A stretch of 64,000 bases of DNA. Source: Caldilineaceae bacterium (GTDB lineage: Bacteria > Chloroflexota > Anaerolineae > Caldilineales > Caldilineaceae). A program made the position numbers and the translations under genes. Below are positions 32,381 through 41,462 of this stretch, in pieces. The stretch's first letter is position 1. Each line of letters begins with the position of its first letter. The stretch is taken from NCBI GenBank assembly GCA_020634815.1, contig JACKBA010000029.1, positions 20,265 to 84,264 on the forward strand. Direction: 5' to 3'. The notes under the pieces were generated by a model. It saw nothing but the letters and a program-made list of their open reading frames with translations, was not told the origin of the DNA and made no database searches.

Positions 32381-33724
32381 TCAGGCGGTCAGTGCGTCGA
32401 GGAGTTCCGCCGGCGCCATCTCTTGGTGCACGCGAGCGAGCAGCTTGTGTCCGGCCGGGCCTGCCGGCACGCATCGCCCCACCGCCGCGTAGAACGCGTT
32501 GCGTTGCGCCCGCACCGGCAGCAGATCGGCCGCCCACGCGCTTTGATACCCCATGGCCAGCACGCGTTCCATGACCGTGTGGCCGTAAATGAAGTAGGCG
32601 CCGTCCATGAACGCATCGCGCACGGGGAAGAGCGCAGCGGCGGCAAAATCGTCGACGATGGGCTGGCCGAAGCTGTTCATCTCGGTGCCGATGTTGAGCG
32701 GCAGATCCATTTGCTTTGCCAGATCGACCACCTCGTACAGCTTCTGTTGCTTGAGCGCCGCGCTCTTGGGGTCGGCGAGATTCCAGTTGCGGTCCGGCAC
32801 GATGTTGAGCGCGACGACGCCCTTGCCGACCAACAGCGCCAGCAGTTCGTCCATGGCCTGCTCGCCTGGCGTGGTGCCGTCGAGCCAGGCGGCGCAGGGC
32901 AGCGCACGGCAGGCAAGCGCCAGCTCGTGCAGCCGTTCCACGTGCGGGAAGGTGCCGGCGTCGGGCTGCATGTAACCCGGCCCGCCGCGCTTCATGAGCT
33001 TGCTGCGCACCGTATTCTGGAAGCCGGCGGCATTGGCCATGGCCTTCTCGGCCGCGGCGCGATCGATGCCCAGCTTTCCCGCCCAAAATGCCGCCGCATC
33101 GGCTGCCTTGCGCGCAGCGGCATCAATGTAGGCGACGACGATGTGGCGCTCCGTCGCGTTGCCCGACGGCGTCAGCGGCAGCACATCCTGCTCGTAGTCG
33201 ATGGTCACGGGGTCCAGATAGGCGTTGACACGGGCGATGAGCGCGCGGTTGCGCGCGGCCGACTGCCCGCGCAGTTCGTCGACGATGGCCTGTGCGGCCG
33301 GCGGCACATCCGTGCGCGTAAAACCGATGGCCATGTGATAGAGCACGCCCGGCTCGCCCGGCGAATTGATCTCGCGATCGGCGAATTCCGGCACGTAGAC
33401 GCGCGTCTCGATGCCCGCGCTGCCGCGCACCGCCGTGGCGTCGCAGGCGTCCAGGAACTCGCTCACGGCGTCGAGCACATCGAAATCGACGATGCCCATG
33501 AGGTCGATGCCTTCCTGGCGCGCCAGCCAGCCCAGACCGGTGGGCGAGTAGCCGTAGGCATTGAACGAGAAAAAGGTGTGGCAGTGCATGTTGGCGATCC
33601 CGCGCCCCGGCGGTGCATCCGGAATCCGGGACAGGAGATCGGCCAGTGCTGCCCGGCGGATGCCAGGATCGAAACTGTTGAGGGCTTGCTCTAGTTGCAC
33701 GTCAGCCCCTTCCTGAATGATCAT
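32381..33724 (-). CDS. PHP-domain (metal-dependent phosphoesterase-like) protein
   Basis: 447 residues from Met at 33724; other in-frame starts upstream (to 33781) cannot be excluded because no ribosome site is clear. NMHCHTFFSFNAYGYSPTGL (HxH) near residue 45 and GIVDFDVLDAVSEFLDAC match the first metal-binding motifs of the PHP superfamily. ETRVYV and NIGTEMNSFGQP provide later acidic and polar ligands. PHP proteins hydrolyse phosphomonoesters, for example histidinol phosphate. Here it is the first gene of a polyol operon, so a sugar-phosphate phosphatase or a sugar-binding hydrolase is possible. It is divergent from the FGGY kinase at 33909 across a 184-bp AT-richer control region. Confidence 0.75.
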   Translation of the reverse strand: MIIQEGADVQLEQALNSFDPGIRRAALADLLSRIPDAPPGRGIANMHCHTFFSFNAYGYSPTGLGWLARQEGIDLMGIVDFDVLDAVSEFLDACDATAVRGSAGIETRVYVPEFADREINSPGEPGVLYHMAIGFTRTDVPPAAQAIVDELRGQSAARNRALIARVNAYLDPVTIDYEQDVLPLTPSGNATERHIVVAYIDAAARKAADAAAFWAGKLGIDRAAAEKAMANAAGFQNTVRSKLMKRGGPGYMQPDAGTFPHVERLHELALACRALPCAAWLDGTTPGEQAMDELLALLVGKGVVALNIVPDRNWNLADPKSAALKQQKLYEVVDLAKQMDLPLNIGTEMNSFGQPIVDDFAAAALFPVRDAFMDGAYFIYGHTVMERVLAMGYQSAWAADLLPVRAQRNAFYAAVGRCVPAGPAGHKLLARVHQEMAPAELLDALTA

Positions 33725-33836
33725 AAGGACACGCTGTTGTTGGGGTGAAATTGATTCGAAACGTCGCCCCCAATGTAGCACACAATTTCGCTACTTGCAA
33801 GCAGAAAACAAGCACCCTAGCCTGATATAGAAACCT

Positions 33837-33856
33837 GTAACGAAAGTTCCAGTTAC
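33837..33856. promoter_or_regulatory. Weak inverted repeat in the divergent control region
   Basis: GTAAC (33837-33841) and GTTAC (33852-33856) form a small palindrome between the divergent PHP and FGGY-kinase genes. This could be a DeoR/LacI-type operator, but the arms are only 5 bp. Confidence 0.25.
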
Positions 33857-33908
33857 GCTTATTTTGCGATGCCCGGCACACACACTAGAATCGAACAAGG
33901 AGGGGGAA

Positions 33909-35405
33909 ATGCCCGGCACTTACATTCTGGCACATGATCTTGGCACATCGGGAAATAAGGCGACGCTCTTCGATGGCGCCGGCCATCTGGTGGGCAGCGC
34001 CTTTGCGGCCTACGCCACGCACTACCCGCACCCGAACTGGGCGGAACAGGAGCCGGCCGCGTGGTGGCAGGCAGTCTGCGCCACCACCCACCAGTTGCTG
34101 GCTGACTCCGGCATCGACGCCGCCGCCATTGCCGCCGTGGGGTTCAGCGGCATGATGATGGGCTGCCTGCCCGTCGCCGCCGACGGCACGCCGCTGCGTT
34201 CGTGCATCATCTGGGCGGACCAGCGCGCACAGGAGGAGGCGGCTTTCGTCGCCGAACGCTGTGGCGCTGACGAGGTCTATCTGCGCTGCGGCCATCGCAC
34301 CAGCCCGGCCTACTGTGCGCCCAAGATCCTGTGGGTGCGCAACCACCAGCCGGAGATCTATGCGCGCACGGCCAAGTTTCTCGTGCCCAAAGATTTCATC
34401 GTTCACAAGCTGACCGGCGAGTTTGCCACCGATTATTCGGACGCGTCGGGCACGCTGCTCTTCGACCTGGTGACGCGCACCTGGCACCAACCGTTTCTCG
34501 ACGCGCTGGGGCTGTCGGCTGAGCAGTTGCCGGCGCCGCACCCTTCGCCCGCCATCATCGGTACGGTGACGGCCGCCGCAGCCGCAGCAACGGGGCTGGC
34601 GCCGGGCACGCCGGTGGTCATCGGCGGCGGCGACGGCTCGTGCGCGGGCATCGGCGCGGGCGTCATCGAGCCGGGGTCGGCCTACTGCGTCATCGGCACG
34701 TCGGCGTGGATCAGCGCGAGCACGCCCGCCCCCGTCCCCGACCCGCAGCAGCGCACGATGACCTTCCATCACGTGCACCCGCAGCGTTATGCGCCCATGG
34801 GCGTGCAGCAACTGGCGGGCGGCGCGCGCGAGTGGGCGTGGAAGGCGCTGGCGGACGGCGATCTGGACCTGGACGCGGCAGCCGCGACGGTGGCGCCGGG
34901 AGCGGGCGGGCTGCTCTTTCTCCCCTATCTCATGGGCGAGCGCAGCCCGTGGTGGAATCCGCAGGCGCGCGGCGCGTTCGTCGGCCTGGCCATGCCGCAC
35001 GACAAGCCGCAGATGGCGCGCGCCGTGCTGGAGGGCGTGGCCTTCGGGCTGCGCCAGATCCTGGACAGCCTGCGCGAGCACGTGCCGGACATCGACGCGC
35101 TGCGCCTCATCGGCGGCGGCGGCAAGAGCCGGCTGTGGCCGCAGATCCTGGCCGACGTCTTCGGCCTGCCGATCCACATGCTGGAGCTGAAGGGCGAGGC
35201 GACGAGTTGGGGCGCGGCCGTGGCGGCGGGTGTGGGCGCGGGAATCTACGATTGGTCGATCGCCGCCGAGCGCTCGCAGGTAGTGGCTGTAGTCGAACCG
35301 AATCCCGCCAACCGGCAGCGCTACGACGAATTACTGAACCTGTTCACCGAGAGCTACCTGGCGCTGGCGCCGGTGTATGCGCGGCTGGCAAGAATAGGAG
35401 AGTAG
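33909..35405 (+). CDS. FGGY-family carbohydrate kinase (xylulokinase-like)
   Basis: 498 residues from ATG 33909, preceded by AAGGAGGGGG. The N-terminal YILAHDLGTSGNKATLFDGA phosphate loop is characteristic. Further xylulokinase-like segments are FSGMMMGCLPV, IIWADQRAQEE, IGGGDGSCAGIGAGVIEPG and LPYLMGERSPWWNP (FGGY signature region), plus the C-terminal GGGGKSRLWPQILADVFG. It phosphorylates a ketopentose or related sugar with ATP. Which sugar cannot be decided. It is divergent from the polyol operon and is followed by a TauE exporter. Confidence 0.88.
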   Translation: MPGTYILAHDLGTSGNKATLFDGAGHLVGSAFAAYATHYPHPNWAEQEPAAWWQAVCATTHQLLADSGIDAAAIAAVGFSGMMMGCLPVAADGTPLRSCIIWADQRAQEEAAFVAERCGADEVYLRCGHRTSPAYCAPKILWVRNHQPEIYARTAKFLVPKDFIVHKLTGEFATDYSDASGTLLFDLVTRTWHQPFLDALGLSAEQLPAPHPSPAIIGTVTAAAAAATGLAPGTPVVIGGGDGSCAGIGAGVIEPGSAYCVIGTSAWISASTPAPVPDPQQRTMTFHHVHPQRYAPMGVQQLAGGAREWAWKALADGDLDLDAAAATVAPGAGGLLFLPYLMGERSPWWNPQARGAFVGLAMPHDKPQMARAVLEGVAFGLRQILDSLREHVPDIDALRLIGGGGKSRLWPQILADVFGLPIHMLELKGEATSWGAAVAAGVGAGIYDWSIAAERSQVVAVVEPNPANRQRYDELLNLFTESYLALAPVYARLARIGE

Positions 35406-35507
35406 AGATTGGAGATTGGAGATTTCGTCAACGCTGGGCTTGAATTGCCAGTGCGAGAGACTTCCAATCTCGAATCTCCAATCTCCAGTCTCCAGTCTCA
35501 GATCTCA
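35404..35507. repeat. Intergenic inverted repeat (GAGATTGGAGATTGG units)
   Basis: Left arm 35405-35424 is AGAGATTGGAGATTGGAGAT. The right arm (35467-35507) is made of ATCTCCAATCTCC-type units in inverse orientation. The TAG stop of the kinase gene (35403-35405) abuts the first unit, so the element begins at the stop codon. It ends 15 bp before the TauE start. Confidence 0.8.
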
Positions 35508-35521
35508 CAAAAATCGAGGAA

Positions 35522-36292
35522 ATGATGCTGGATTTCTTCTCCGTACTCTCCCCCTGGCAGTGGGCGCTGGCTGCGCTGGGCGCCTATCTCGTCGGCATCT
35601 CCAAGACCGGTATTGCCGGGCTGGGCGTCTTTTCCGTGGCGCTCTTTGCCAGCGCGCTGCCGGCGCGCGAGTCGACGGGCATCGTGCTGATCATCCTGAT
35701 TGCGGCCGACATCGTGGCGGTGATCACCTACCGCCGGCAGGCAAGCTGGCCGCACCTGCTGCGCCTCTTTCCGTGGGCGGCCGTCGGCATTTTCATCGGC
35801 TTCCTCGTCATGGGGCGCATCGACGCGCAGACCACGCAGCGGCTCATCGGCGCCATCCTGGTGACGATCGTGGTCGTGCATTTCTGGCGGCGGGCGCGCA
35901 CCAAGGCGCTGGCCGATCTCGAGGCCGAGGCGAAGCCGCACCCGCTGCTGGCTGCGGTCACCGGCGTCAGCGCCGGCTTCACGACCATGGTCGCCAACGC
36001 GGCCGGGCCGATCATGGTGATCTACCTGCTGGCCATGCGCCTGCCCAAGTACATTTTCATGGGTACGGCCGCCTGGTACTTCTTCATCCTCAATCTTTTC
36101 AAGGTGCCCTTCTCCTACAGTCTGGGGCTGATCAACGCCAACTCGCTGCCCATCAGCCTGGCGTTGGCGCCGGTGGCCGTGGCCGGCGCGCTGACCGGCC
36201 GCGTGCTGATCCGGCACATCAACCAGCAGGTCTTCGAACTGCTGGCGCTGGTGCTGACGTTCGTCGCCGGGCTGCGGCTGCTCTTCTGGTAA
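35522..36292 (+). CDS. TauE/SafE-family sulfite/anion exporter
   Basis: 256 residues with seven to eight hydrophobic segments. The duplicated family motif is visible as GAYLVGISKTGIAGLGVFSV in the first half and GVSAGFTTMVANAAGPIMVIYLL in the second; TauE/SafE (DUF81) proteins carry exactly such repeats. It exports sulfite, sulfoacetate or another organic acid. GAGGA precedes the ATG. It follows the FGGY kinase by a hairpin repeat, so co-transcription is possible: it may remove an acid made from the sugar (inference), or handle an unrelated sulfonate. Confidence 0.88.
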   Translation: MMLDFFSVLSPWQWALAALGAYLVGISKTGIAGLGVFSVALFASALPARESTGIVLIILIAADIVAVITYRRQASWPHLLRLFPWAAVGIFIGFLVMGRIDAQTTQRLIGAILVTIVVVHFWRRARTKALADLEAEAKPHPLLAAVTGVSAGFTTMVANAAGPIMVIYLLAMRLPKYIFMGTAAWYFFILNLFKVPFSYSLGLINANSLPISLALAPVAVAGALTGRVLIRHINQQVFELLALVLTFVAGLRLLFW

Positions 36293-36319
36293 TCACAGCA
36301 ATACGCAACCCGCAGTGCG

Positions 36320-36364
36320 CCGGATGCGAGCCACTCTGTACGCCAGAGACCGGCTCGCATCCGG
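36320..36364 (+). terminator. 13-bp-stem hairpin after the TauE gene
   Basis: CCGGATGCGAGCC (36320-36332) pairs perfectly with GGCTCGCATCCGG (36352-36364). A second inner stem CTCTG/CAGAG lies in the loop. There is no T-run, but the position 28 bp past the stop supports transcript-end function. The 323-bp gap 36293-36615 otherwise holds a promoter and operators and no other gene. Confidence 0.6.
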
Positions 36365-36534
36365 TTGACTCCACCCCACCCGTGCGCCCTTAACCCTGCG
36401 CCGCGATAACAATTCCGTGCCGGCGCCGCTTTGCGCGCAGCGCGCGCTGATGATATGACAGGGCAGGCAGTCAGGCTGTGTCCTGCGGGACGCGCTCAGC
36501 CGGACGAAATGAACAAATGAACACAACTGAACAC

Positions 36535-36563
36535 TTGACACGCACGGCAAACCGTGCTATTCT
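36535..36563 (+). promoter_or_regulatory. Promoter of the SorC regulator gene, with operator in the spacer
   Basis: TTGACA (36535-36540) and TATTCT (36558-36563) are separated by exactly 17 bp. The spacer contains a perfect palindrome, GCACGGCAAACCGTGC (36542-36557). Just upstream, TGAACA occurs three times (about 36509-36533), another possible half-site array. Confidence 0.75.
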
Positions 36564-36587
36564 ACGTTTGGTCATTTGCTCAGTGGT

Positions 36588-36599
36588 GTTCACATGAAC
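36588..36599. promoter_or_regulatory. Operator-like palindrome (GTTCACATGAAC) in the SorC gene leader
   Basis: GTTCA and TGAAC are exact inverted arms around CA, about 15 bp before the GTG start. The TGAAC half-site matches the TGAACA repeats upstream of the -35, consistent with autoregulation by the SorC protein. Confidence 0.6.
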
Positions 36600-36615
36600 G
36601 AAAGGAAGCACCACC

Positions 36616-37578
<963 letters not shown>

Positions 37579-37664
37579 CGCAGAATTCTCCAATCGATAG
37601 CCGGTGGCCACAACAACCGCATACTCTCAAGCCTCAGTAGGGTCAAACGAAAGCGAGCGCTTGT

Positions 37665-38948
37665 ATGGAACTGTTGGGTCACCTGCGGAAACGCCAGGCG
37701 GAGGATCGCCCTATCCGTCTGGGGTTGGTCGGCTGTGGACAAGAAGGGTCGGGCATGGTGCATGTCACCCGCCAGATGGCAGGGATGGAGACATCCGCCA
37801 TCGCCGACATCGATGTCAGCCGGCCGCTGCATACGCTGCAAACACTTGGCATCCCCACATCATCAATCACTGTCACCGACCAGGTCGGCGCCGCGGAAGA
37901 TGCGCTGCGCCGCGGCCACTATGTCGTCACGCAGGACGCGCTGCTGCTGCCGCAACTGGAGAGCCTCGACGCGCTGGTCGAAGCCACCGGCGTGACCGAG
38001 GTCGGCGCGCAGCTTGCCTGGCAAGGCATCATGCACAAGAAGCATGTGGTGATGCTCAACGTCGAAACCGACGTGACGGTCGGGCTGATCTTGAGCCGGA
38101 TGGCCGAGAAGATGGGCTGCGTCTACACCGCCTCCACCGGCGATGAGCCGGGCGTCTGCAAGCAGCTCTACGACTTCGCCGTCGGGCTCGGCTTCGAGGT
38201 CGTCTGTCTGGGCAAAGGCAAGAACAATCCCATCGACTTCTATGCCACACCCGATAGCTGCCGCGCCGAGGCTGAGAGCAAGCACATGAACCCCAAGATG
38301 CTGGCGGCCTTCAAGGACGGCACCAAGACGATGGTCGAGCTGGCGGCCATGGCCAACGCCACCGGTCTCGTGCCCGACGTGCCGGGCGCACACGGCCCCA
38401 AGGTCGACGTCCCGGATCTCAACAAAGTGCTCGTACCTGCCACAGATGGCGGCATCCTGAGCCGGCGCGGCTGCGTCGAGTATTCGGTCGGCAAGGTGGC
38501 GCCGGGCGTCTTTGCCATTATCACTTCGCCCGACGCGCACATCCGGGCCGACCTCAAGTTTTACGCCATGGGTGACGGCCCCTACTACACGCTCTATCGC
38601 CCCTTCCACCTGTGCAGCATCGAGACGCCGCAGGCCGTGGCCGAGGCGGTGGTCTACGGCGAGGCGGTGCTCAAGCCGCAGCGCATGGTCGCCGAACTGG
38701 TGAGCGTCGCCAAGCGCGATCTCAAGGCCGGGCAGAAGGTGGACGGTATCGGCGGCTACGACTTTTTCAGCCGGATTTACACGATGGAAGAAGCCAGGAC
38801 GCTGCACGGCATACCGATGGGGCTGACGCCGGGCGGGCGCGTGACCAAGGACATCGGCCGTGGCGAGTTGCTCACGGCTGACAATTTCGCCCCGGATACG
38901 ACGCAGTTGGTCTACAAGCTGCGCCAGTTGCAGGAGAGTCTGCTATGA
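37665..38948 (+). CDS. NAD(P)-dependent oxidoreductase with C-terminal SAF domain (homoserine-dehydrogenase-like fold)
   Basis: 427 residues. An N-terminal Rossmann domain has IRLGLVGCGQEGSGMVHVTR (GxGxxG variant). A central catalytic domain of the homoserine-dehydrogenase type contains HVVMLNVETDVTVGLIL and ASTGDEPGVCKQLYDF. The C-terminal part (AKRDLKAGQKVDGIGGYDFF ... VTKDIGRGELLTADNF) is a SAF domain, as in FlgA and sialic acid synthases. Related proteins occur in sugar and polyol catabolic loci but their reaction is not well known. It overlaps the zinc dehydrogenase gene by 4 bp (ATGA), so the two probably act on consecutive steps. Function not assigned further. Confidence 0.8.
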   Translation: MELLGHLRKRQAEDRPIRLGLVGCGQEGSGMVHVTRQMAGMETSAIADIDVSRPLHTLQTLGIPTSSITVTDQVGAAEDALRRGHYVVTQDALLLPQLESLDALVEATGVTEVGAQLAWQGIMHKKHVVMLNVETDVTVGLILSRMAEKMGCVYTASTGDEPGVCKQLYDFAVGLGFEVVCLGKGKNNPIDFYATPDSCRAEAESKHMNPKMLAAFKDGTKTMVELAAMANATGLVPDVPGAHGPKVDVPDLNKVLVPATDGGILSRRGCVEYSVGKVAPGVFAIITSPDAHIRADLKFYAMGDGPYYTLYRPFHLCSIETPQAVAEAVVYGEAVLKPQRMVAELVSVAKRDLKAGQKVDGIGGYDFFSRIYTMEEARTLHGIPMGLTPGGRVTKDIGRGELLTADNFAPDTTQLVYKLRQLQESLL

Positions 38949-39985
38949 AGGCGGTCGTGGTGCGCGCCCCGATGGACTTTGGGGTCGAGGAGGTCGCCGA
39001 GCCGGCGCTGCCGAGCGGCGGGCTGTTGCTGGATGTCAAGGCGTGCGGGTTGTGCGGGTCGGACCTGCGCACGCTGCGCAGCGGCCACCGCAAGGTGACG
39101 CTGCCCTACATCATCGGCCACGAGATCTGCGGCGTCGTCGCCGAGACCGGGCCAGGGTATGGCGGCCCGTGGCAGCGCGGCGACCTGCTCAGCATGGGGC
39201 CGGTCGTCTACTGCGGCCACTGCGACTTCTGTCTTGAAGGGCAGTTCGAGCTCTGCGAGAACTACCGCGAGATCGCGCAGGCGTGGCCGGGCGGGCTGGC
39301 CGAGCGCATGGCCGTCCCCGCCGAGGCCGTGCGCCTGGGCGTCATCGAGCGCGTGCCGGCGGGCGTCGACCCGGGCAGCGCGGCCATCGCCGAGCCGATC
39401 TCGTCGTGTCTCAACGCACAGGAGCGCGGGCGCGTGGGGCTGGGCGACACGGTCGTGATCATCGGGGCGGGGCCGATCGGCTGCATCCACATTGCGTTGG
39501 CGCGGCTGCACGGCGCCGACCGCATCTTCATCGCCGACATCAACGGCGAGCGGCTGCGGCTGGCCGAACCGTTTGCGCCGGATGCCGCGATCGACGTCTC
39601 CAAGTCCGACATCGTGAGCGAGGTGCGCCGGCTGACGAATGGCAAGGGCGCCGACGTGATCGTGACGGCGACGCCGGCGCCGGCAGCGGTCGTTCAGGCG
39701 GTGGAGATGGCGCGCAAGGGCGGGCGCATCCTGCTCTTTGGCGGGCTGCCCAAGGATGACTGCACGCCGCCGGTGGACATGAATCTGGTGCACTACCACG
39801 CGCTGGCGCTGATCGGCACGACGACCTTTGCCCCACGCCACTACCGGCTGGCGGTGAAGCTGGTGGCATCCAACCGCATCCCGGTGGACAAGCTGATCAC
39901 CCATCGTTTCCCGCTGGCGGAGTTCAAGCAGGGAGCGAAGATGGCGCTGGAGGGCAAGGTGTTGAAGGCGGTGTTCATCCCGTAG
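38945..39985 (+). CDS. Zinc-dependent alcohol/polyol dehydrogenase (threonine-dehydrogenase-like)
   Basis: 346 residues. Catalytic zinc residues are seen in GLCGSDLR (Cys) and GHEICGVV (His-Glu). Structural cysteines form CGHCDFCLEGQFELC. The Rossmann loop is VVIIGAGPIGCIHIAL. The protein resembles L-threonine/sorbitol-type medium-chain dehydrogenases that oxidise secondary hydroxyls of sugars. ATG overlaps the stop of the SAF oxidoreductase gene, so the proteins are coupled. It is similar to the dehydrogenases at 51997 and 59769, which share the segment GGxxxLFGGLPK. Confidence 0.9.
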   Translation: MKAVVVRAPMDFGVEEVAEPALPSGGLLLDVKACGLCGSDLRTLRSGHRKVTLPYIIGHEICGVVAETGPGYGGPWQRGDLLSMGPVVYCGHCDFCLEGQFELCENYREIAQAWPGGLAERMAVPAEAVRLGVIERVPAGVDPGSAAIAEPISSCLNAQERGRVGLGDTVVIIGAGPIGCIHIALARLHGADRIFIADINGERLRLAEPFAPDAAIDVSKSDIVSEVRRLTNGKGADVIVTATPAPAAVVQAVEMARKGGRILLFGGLPKDDCTPPVDMNLVHYHALALIGTTTFAPRHYRLAVKLVASNRIPVDKLITHRFPLAEFKQGAKMALEGKVLKAVFIP

Positions 39986-40245
39986 CGATACGACGCAATC
40001 GGCGCCGCCCGCGCGATTGGAGCGACGACAGCAGCACAGTCCTGTGCCGTCACATCCGTCAAACGGTTCTTGCACAGCCCGGCGGCGGCCCGGTTTGCGG
40101 CCCGTGTTCGAGTCAATGTCCACAGAAAGGAGGCGGGAATCAGCCAATATCGGTTCGACCGGCGCTCTGTTCGGCGCCTGGATAGGTTGGACGAAGTTTT
40201 CTTAACGCCTGGTGCACATCTAGTTTGAATGGAGGAAAAGGACCT

Positions 40246-41325
40246 ATGAAGCGACTTGTGACTGCACTTTCCATCTTGATGGCGATCAGCATGTTGTTTG
40301 CGGCATGCGCAGCGCCGGTGGCGGCCCCAGCCGCGGTGCCGGCCGGCGAGCAGGCCGCGGCCGCACCGGCCGGCGAGCAAAAGACCATCTGCTTTGCCTA
40401 CCAGGACCTGGAGACGGAGTTCTGGGTGGCCGGGCACAAGGCCATCGTCGAAACGCTCGGCGAGCTGGGCGTGACCGTAATCGAGCGCAATGCCAACGAA
40501 GACGCCAACAAACAGCTCGAGCAGGTCAAGGACTGCATCGCGCAGGGCGTCGACGGCATCATCATCATCCCGCAGGATGGCGAGAGCGCCGTGACCATCG
40601 TGGGCGAGGCCAACAAGGCCGGCATTCCCATCGGCGTCTTCAACCGCCCGCCGGCCAACGACAGCAACCCGACGCTGGTCATCGTGGCCAACAACGAAGT
40701 GATCACCCAGCAGGCGACCGACTACATGGCCGAAGAAGCCAAGAAGCTCGGCCGCAAGGTGACGCCGCTGATCATGGTCGGCGACCTGGGCGACCCGAAT
40801 GCCGTCGGCCGCCGCCAGGGCTTTTACAACACGATCGAGGCCAACCCGGATCTCTTCAACGAAGTGATCGAAGTCCCGACCAAGTGGGACGGCGCCACTG
40901 CGCTGGCCAACCTGGAAGCGGCCATGCAGGCCAACCCCGATGTCGACCTGCTCTTCACCTCCTCGGACTTCATGTACCCGCAGATTCGTTCCGTGCTGGA
41001 GCCGTTGGGCAAGTGGAAGAAGATCGGCGAGGAAGGACATGTGATCCTGGGCGGTCTGGACGGCGACTCGCGCGCCTGCCAGCTCATGCGTGACGGCTTT
41101 GTCGACGCCACCGGCGTGCAGGACCTCTTCTACGAGGCCGACACGATCATGCAGGCCATGCTCGACGCCATCGCCGCCGGCGAGACCACGCCCGAGAACT
41201 GGATGGACGACCCCGGCTTTGCGCTGACACAGGGCAACTGGGAAGAAAAAGCCAACGACATGTGGGGCTGCAAGCTCTTCGCCGAGGGCGGTGAGAGCCT
41301 GGACCGCACCTTCGAGATGCCGTGA
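40246..41325 (+). CDS. Sugar ABC transporter substrate-binding lipoprotein (RbsB/periplasmic binding protein family)
   Basis: 359 residues from ATG 40246, with GGAGGAAAAGG upstream. The signal ends in the lipobox LFAAC (Cys21), followed by an Ala/Pro/Glu linker. The mature part is a type I periplasmic binding protein, with KDCIAQGVDGIIIIPQDGES and NKAGIPIGVFNRPPAN as typical LacI/RbsB-like segments. It delivers a monosaccharide or small sugar to the permeases at 41463 and 44245. Order: binding protein, permease, double ATPase, permease. Length and fold fit CUT2 importers of pentoses, erythritol-like sugars or other small sugars; substrate unassigned. Confidence 0.92.
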   Translation: MKRLVTALSILMAISMLFAACAAPVAAPAAVPAGEQAAAAPAGEQKTICFAYQDLETEFWVAGHKAIVETLGELGVTVIERNANEDANKQLEQVKDCIAQGVDGIIIIPQDGESAVTIVGEANKAGIPIGVFNRPPANDSNPTLVIVANNEVITQQATDYMAEEAKKLGRKVTPLIMVGDLGDPNAVGRRQGFYNTIEANPDLFNEVIEVPTKWDGATALANLEAAMQANPDVDLLFTSSDFMYPQIRSVLEPLGKWKKIGEEGHVILGGLDGDSRACQLMRDGFVDATGVQDLFYEADTIMQAMLDAIAAGETTPENWMDDPGFALTQGNWEEKANDMWGCKLFAEGGESLDRTFEMP

Positions 41326-41462
41326 GAGGTTGAGTAGAGCAAGCTGCACACTTGCTCTACTCGGTTGTCAGGGCCAGGCGTCGCACGGCGACTGCTGGAA
41401 CGGGCGCTAGCGGCGTCTGGCCTGCCGAATCGATTATCGCACATTTTGCCGGAGGTCAGGAG

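Noticed and set aside
32375..33694. 439-residue plus-strand frame opposite the PHP gene
   Set aside because: The minus-strand frame has the PHP motifs; the plus frame has no recognisable motif and no ribosome site.
35416..36393. 325-residue frame overlapping the TauE gene
   Set aside because: Begins in repeat sequence and is an out-of-frame shadow; the TauE frame has membrane segments and family motifs.
39986..40245. Riboswitch or small gene before the 40246 binding protein
   Set aside because: No continuous frame with a ribosome site and no recognised aptamer; only a purine-rich ribosome site just before the ATG.
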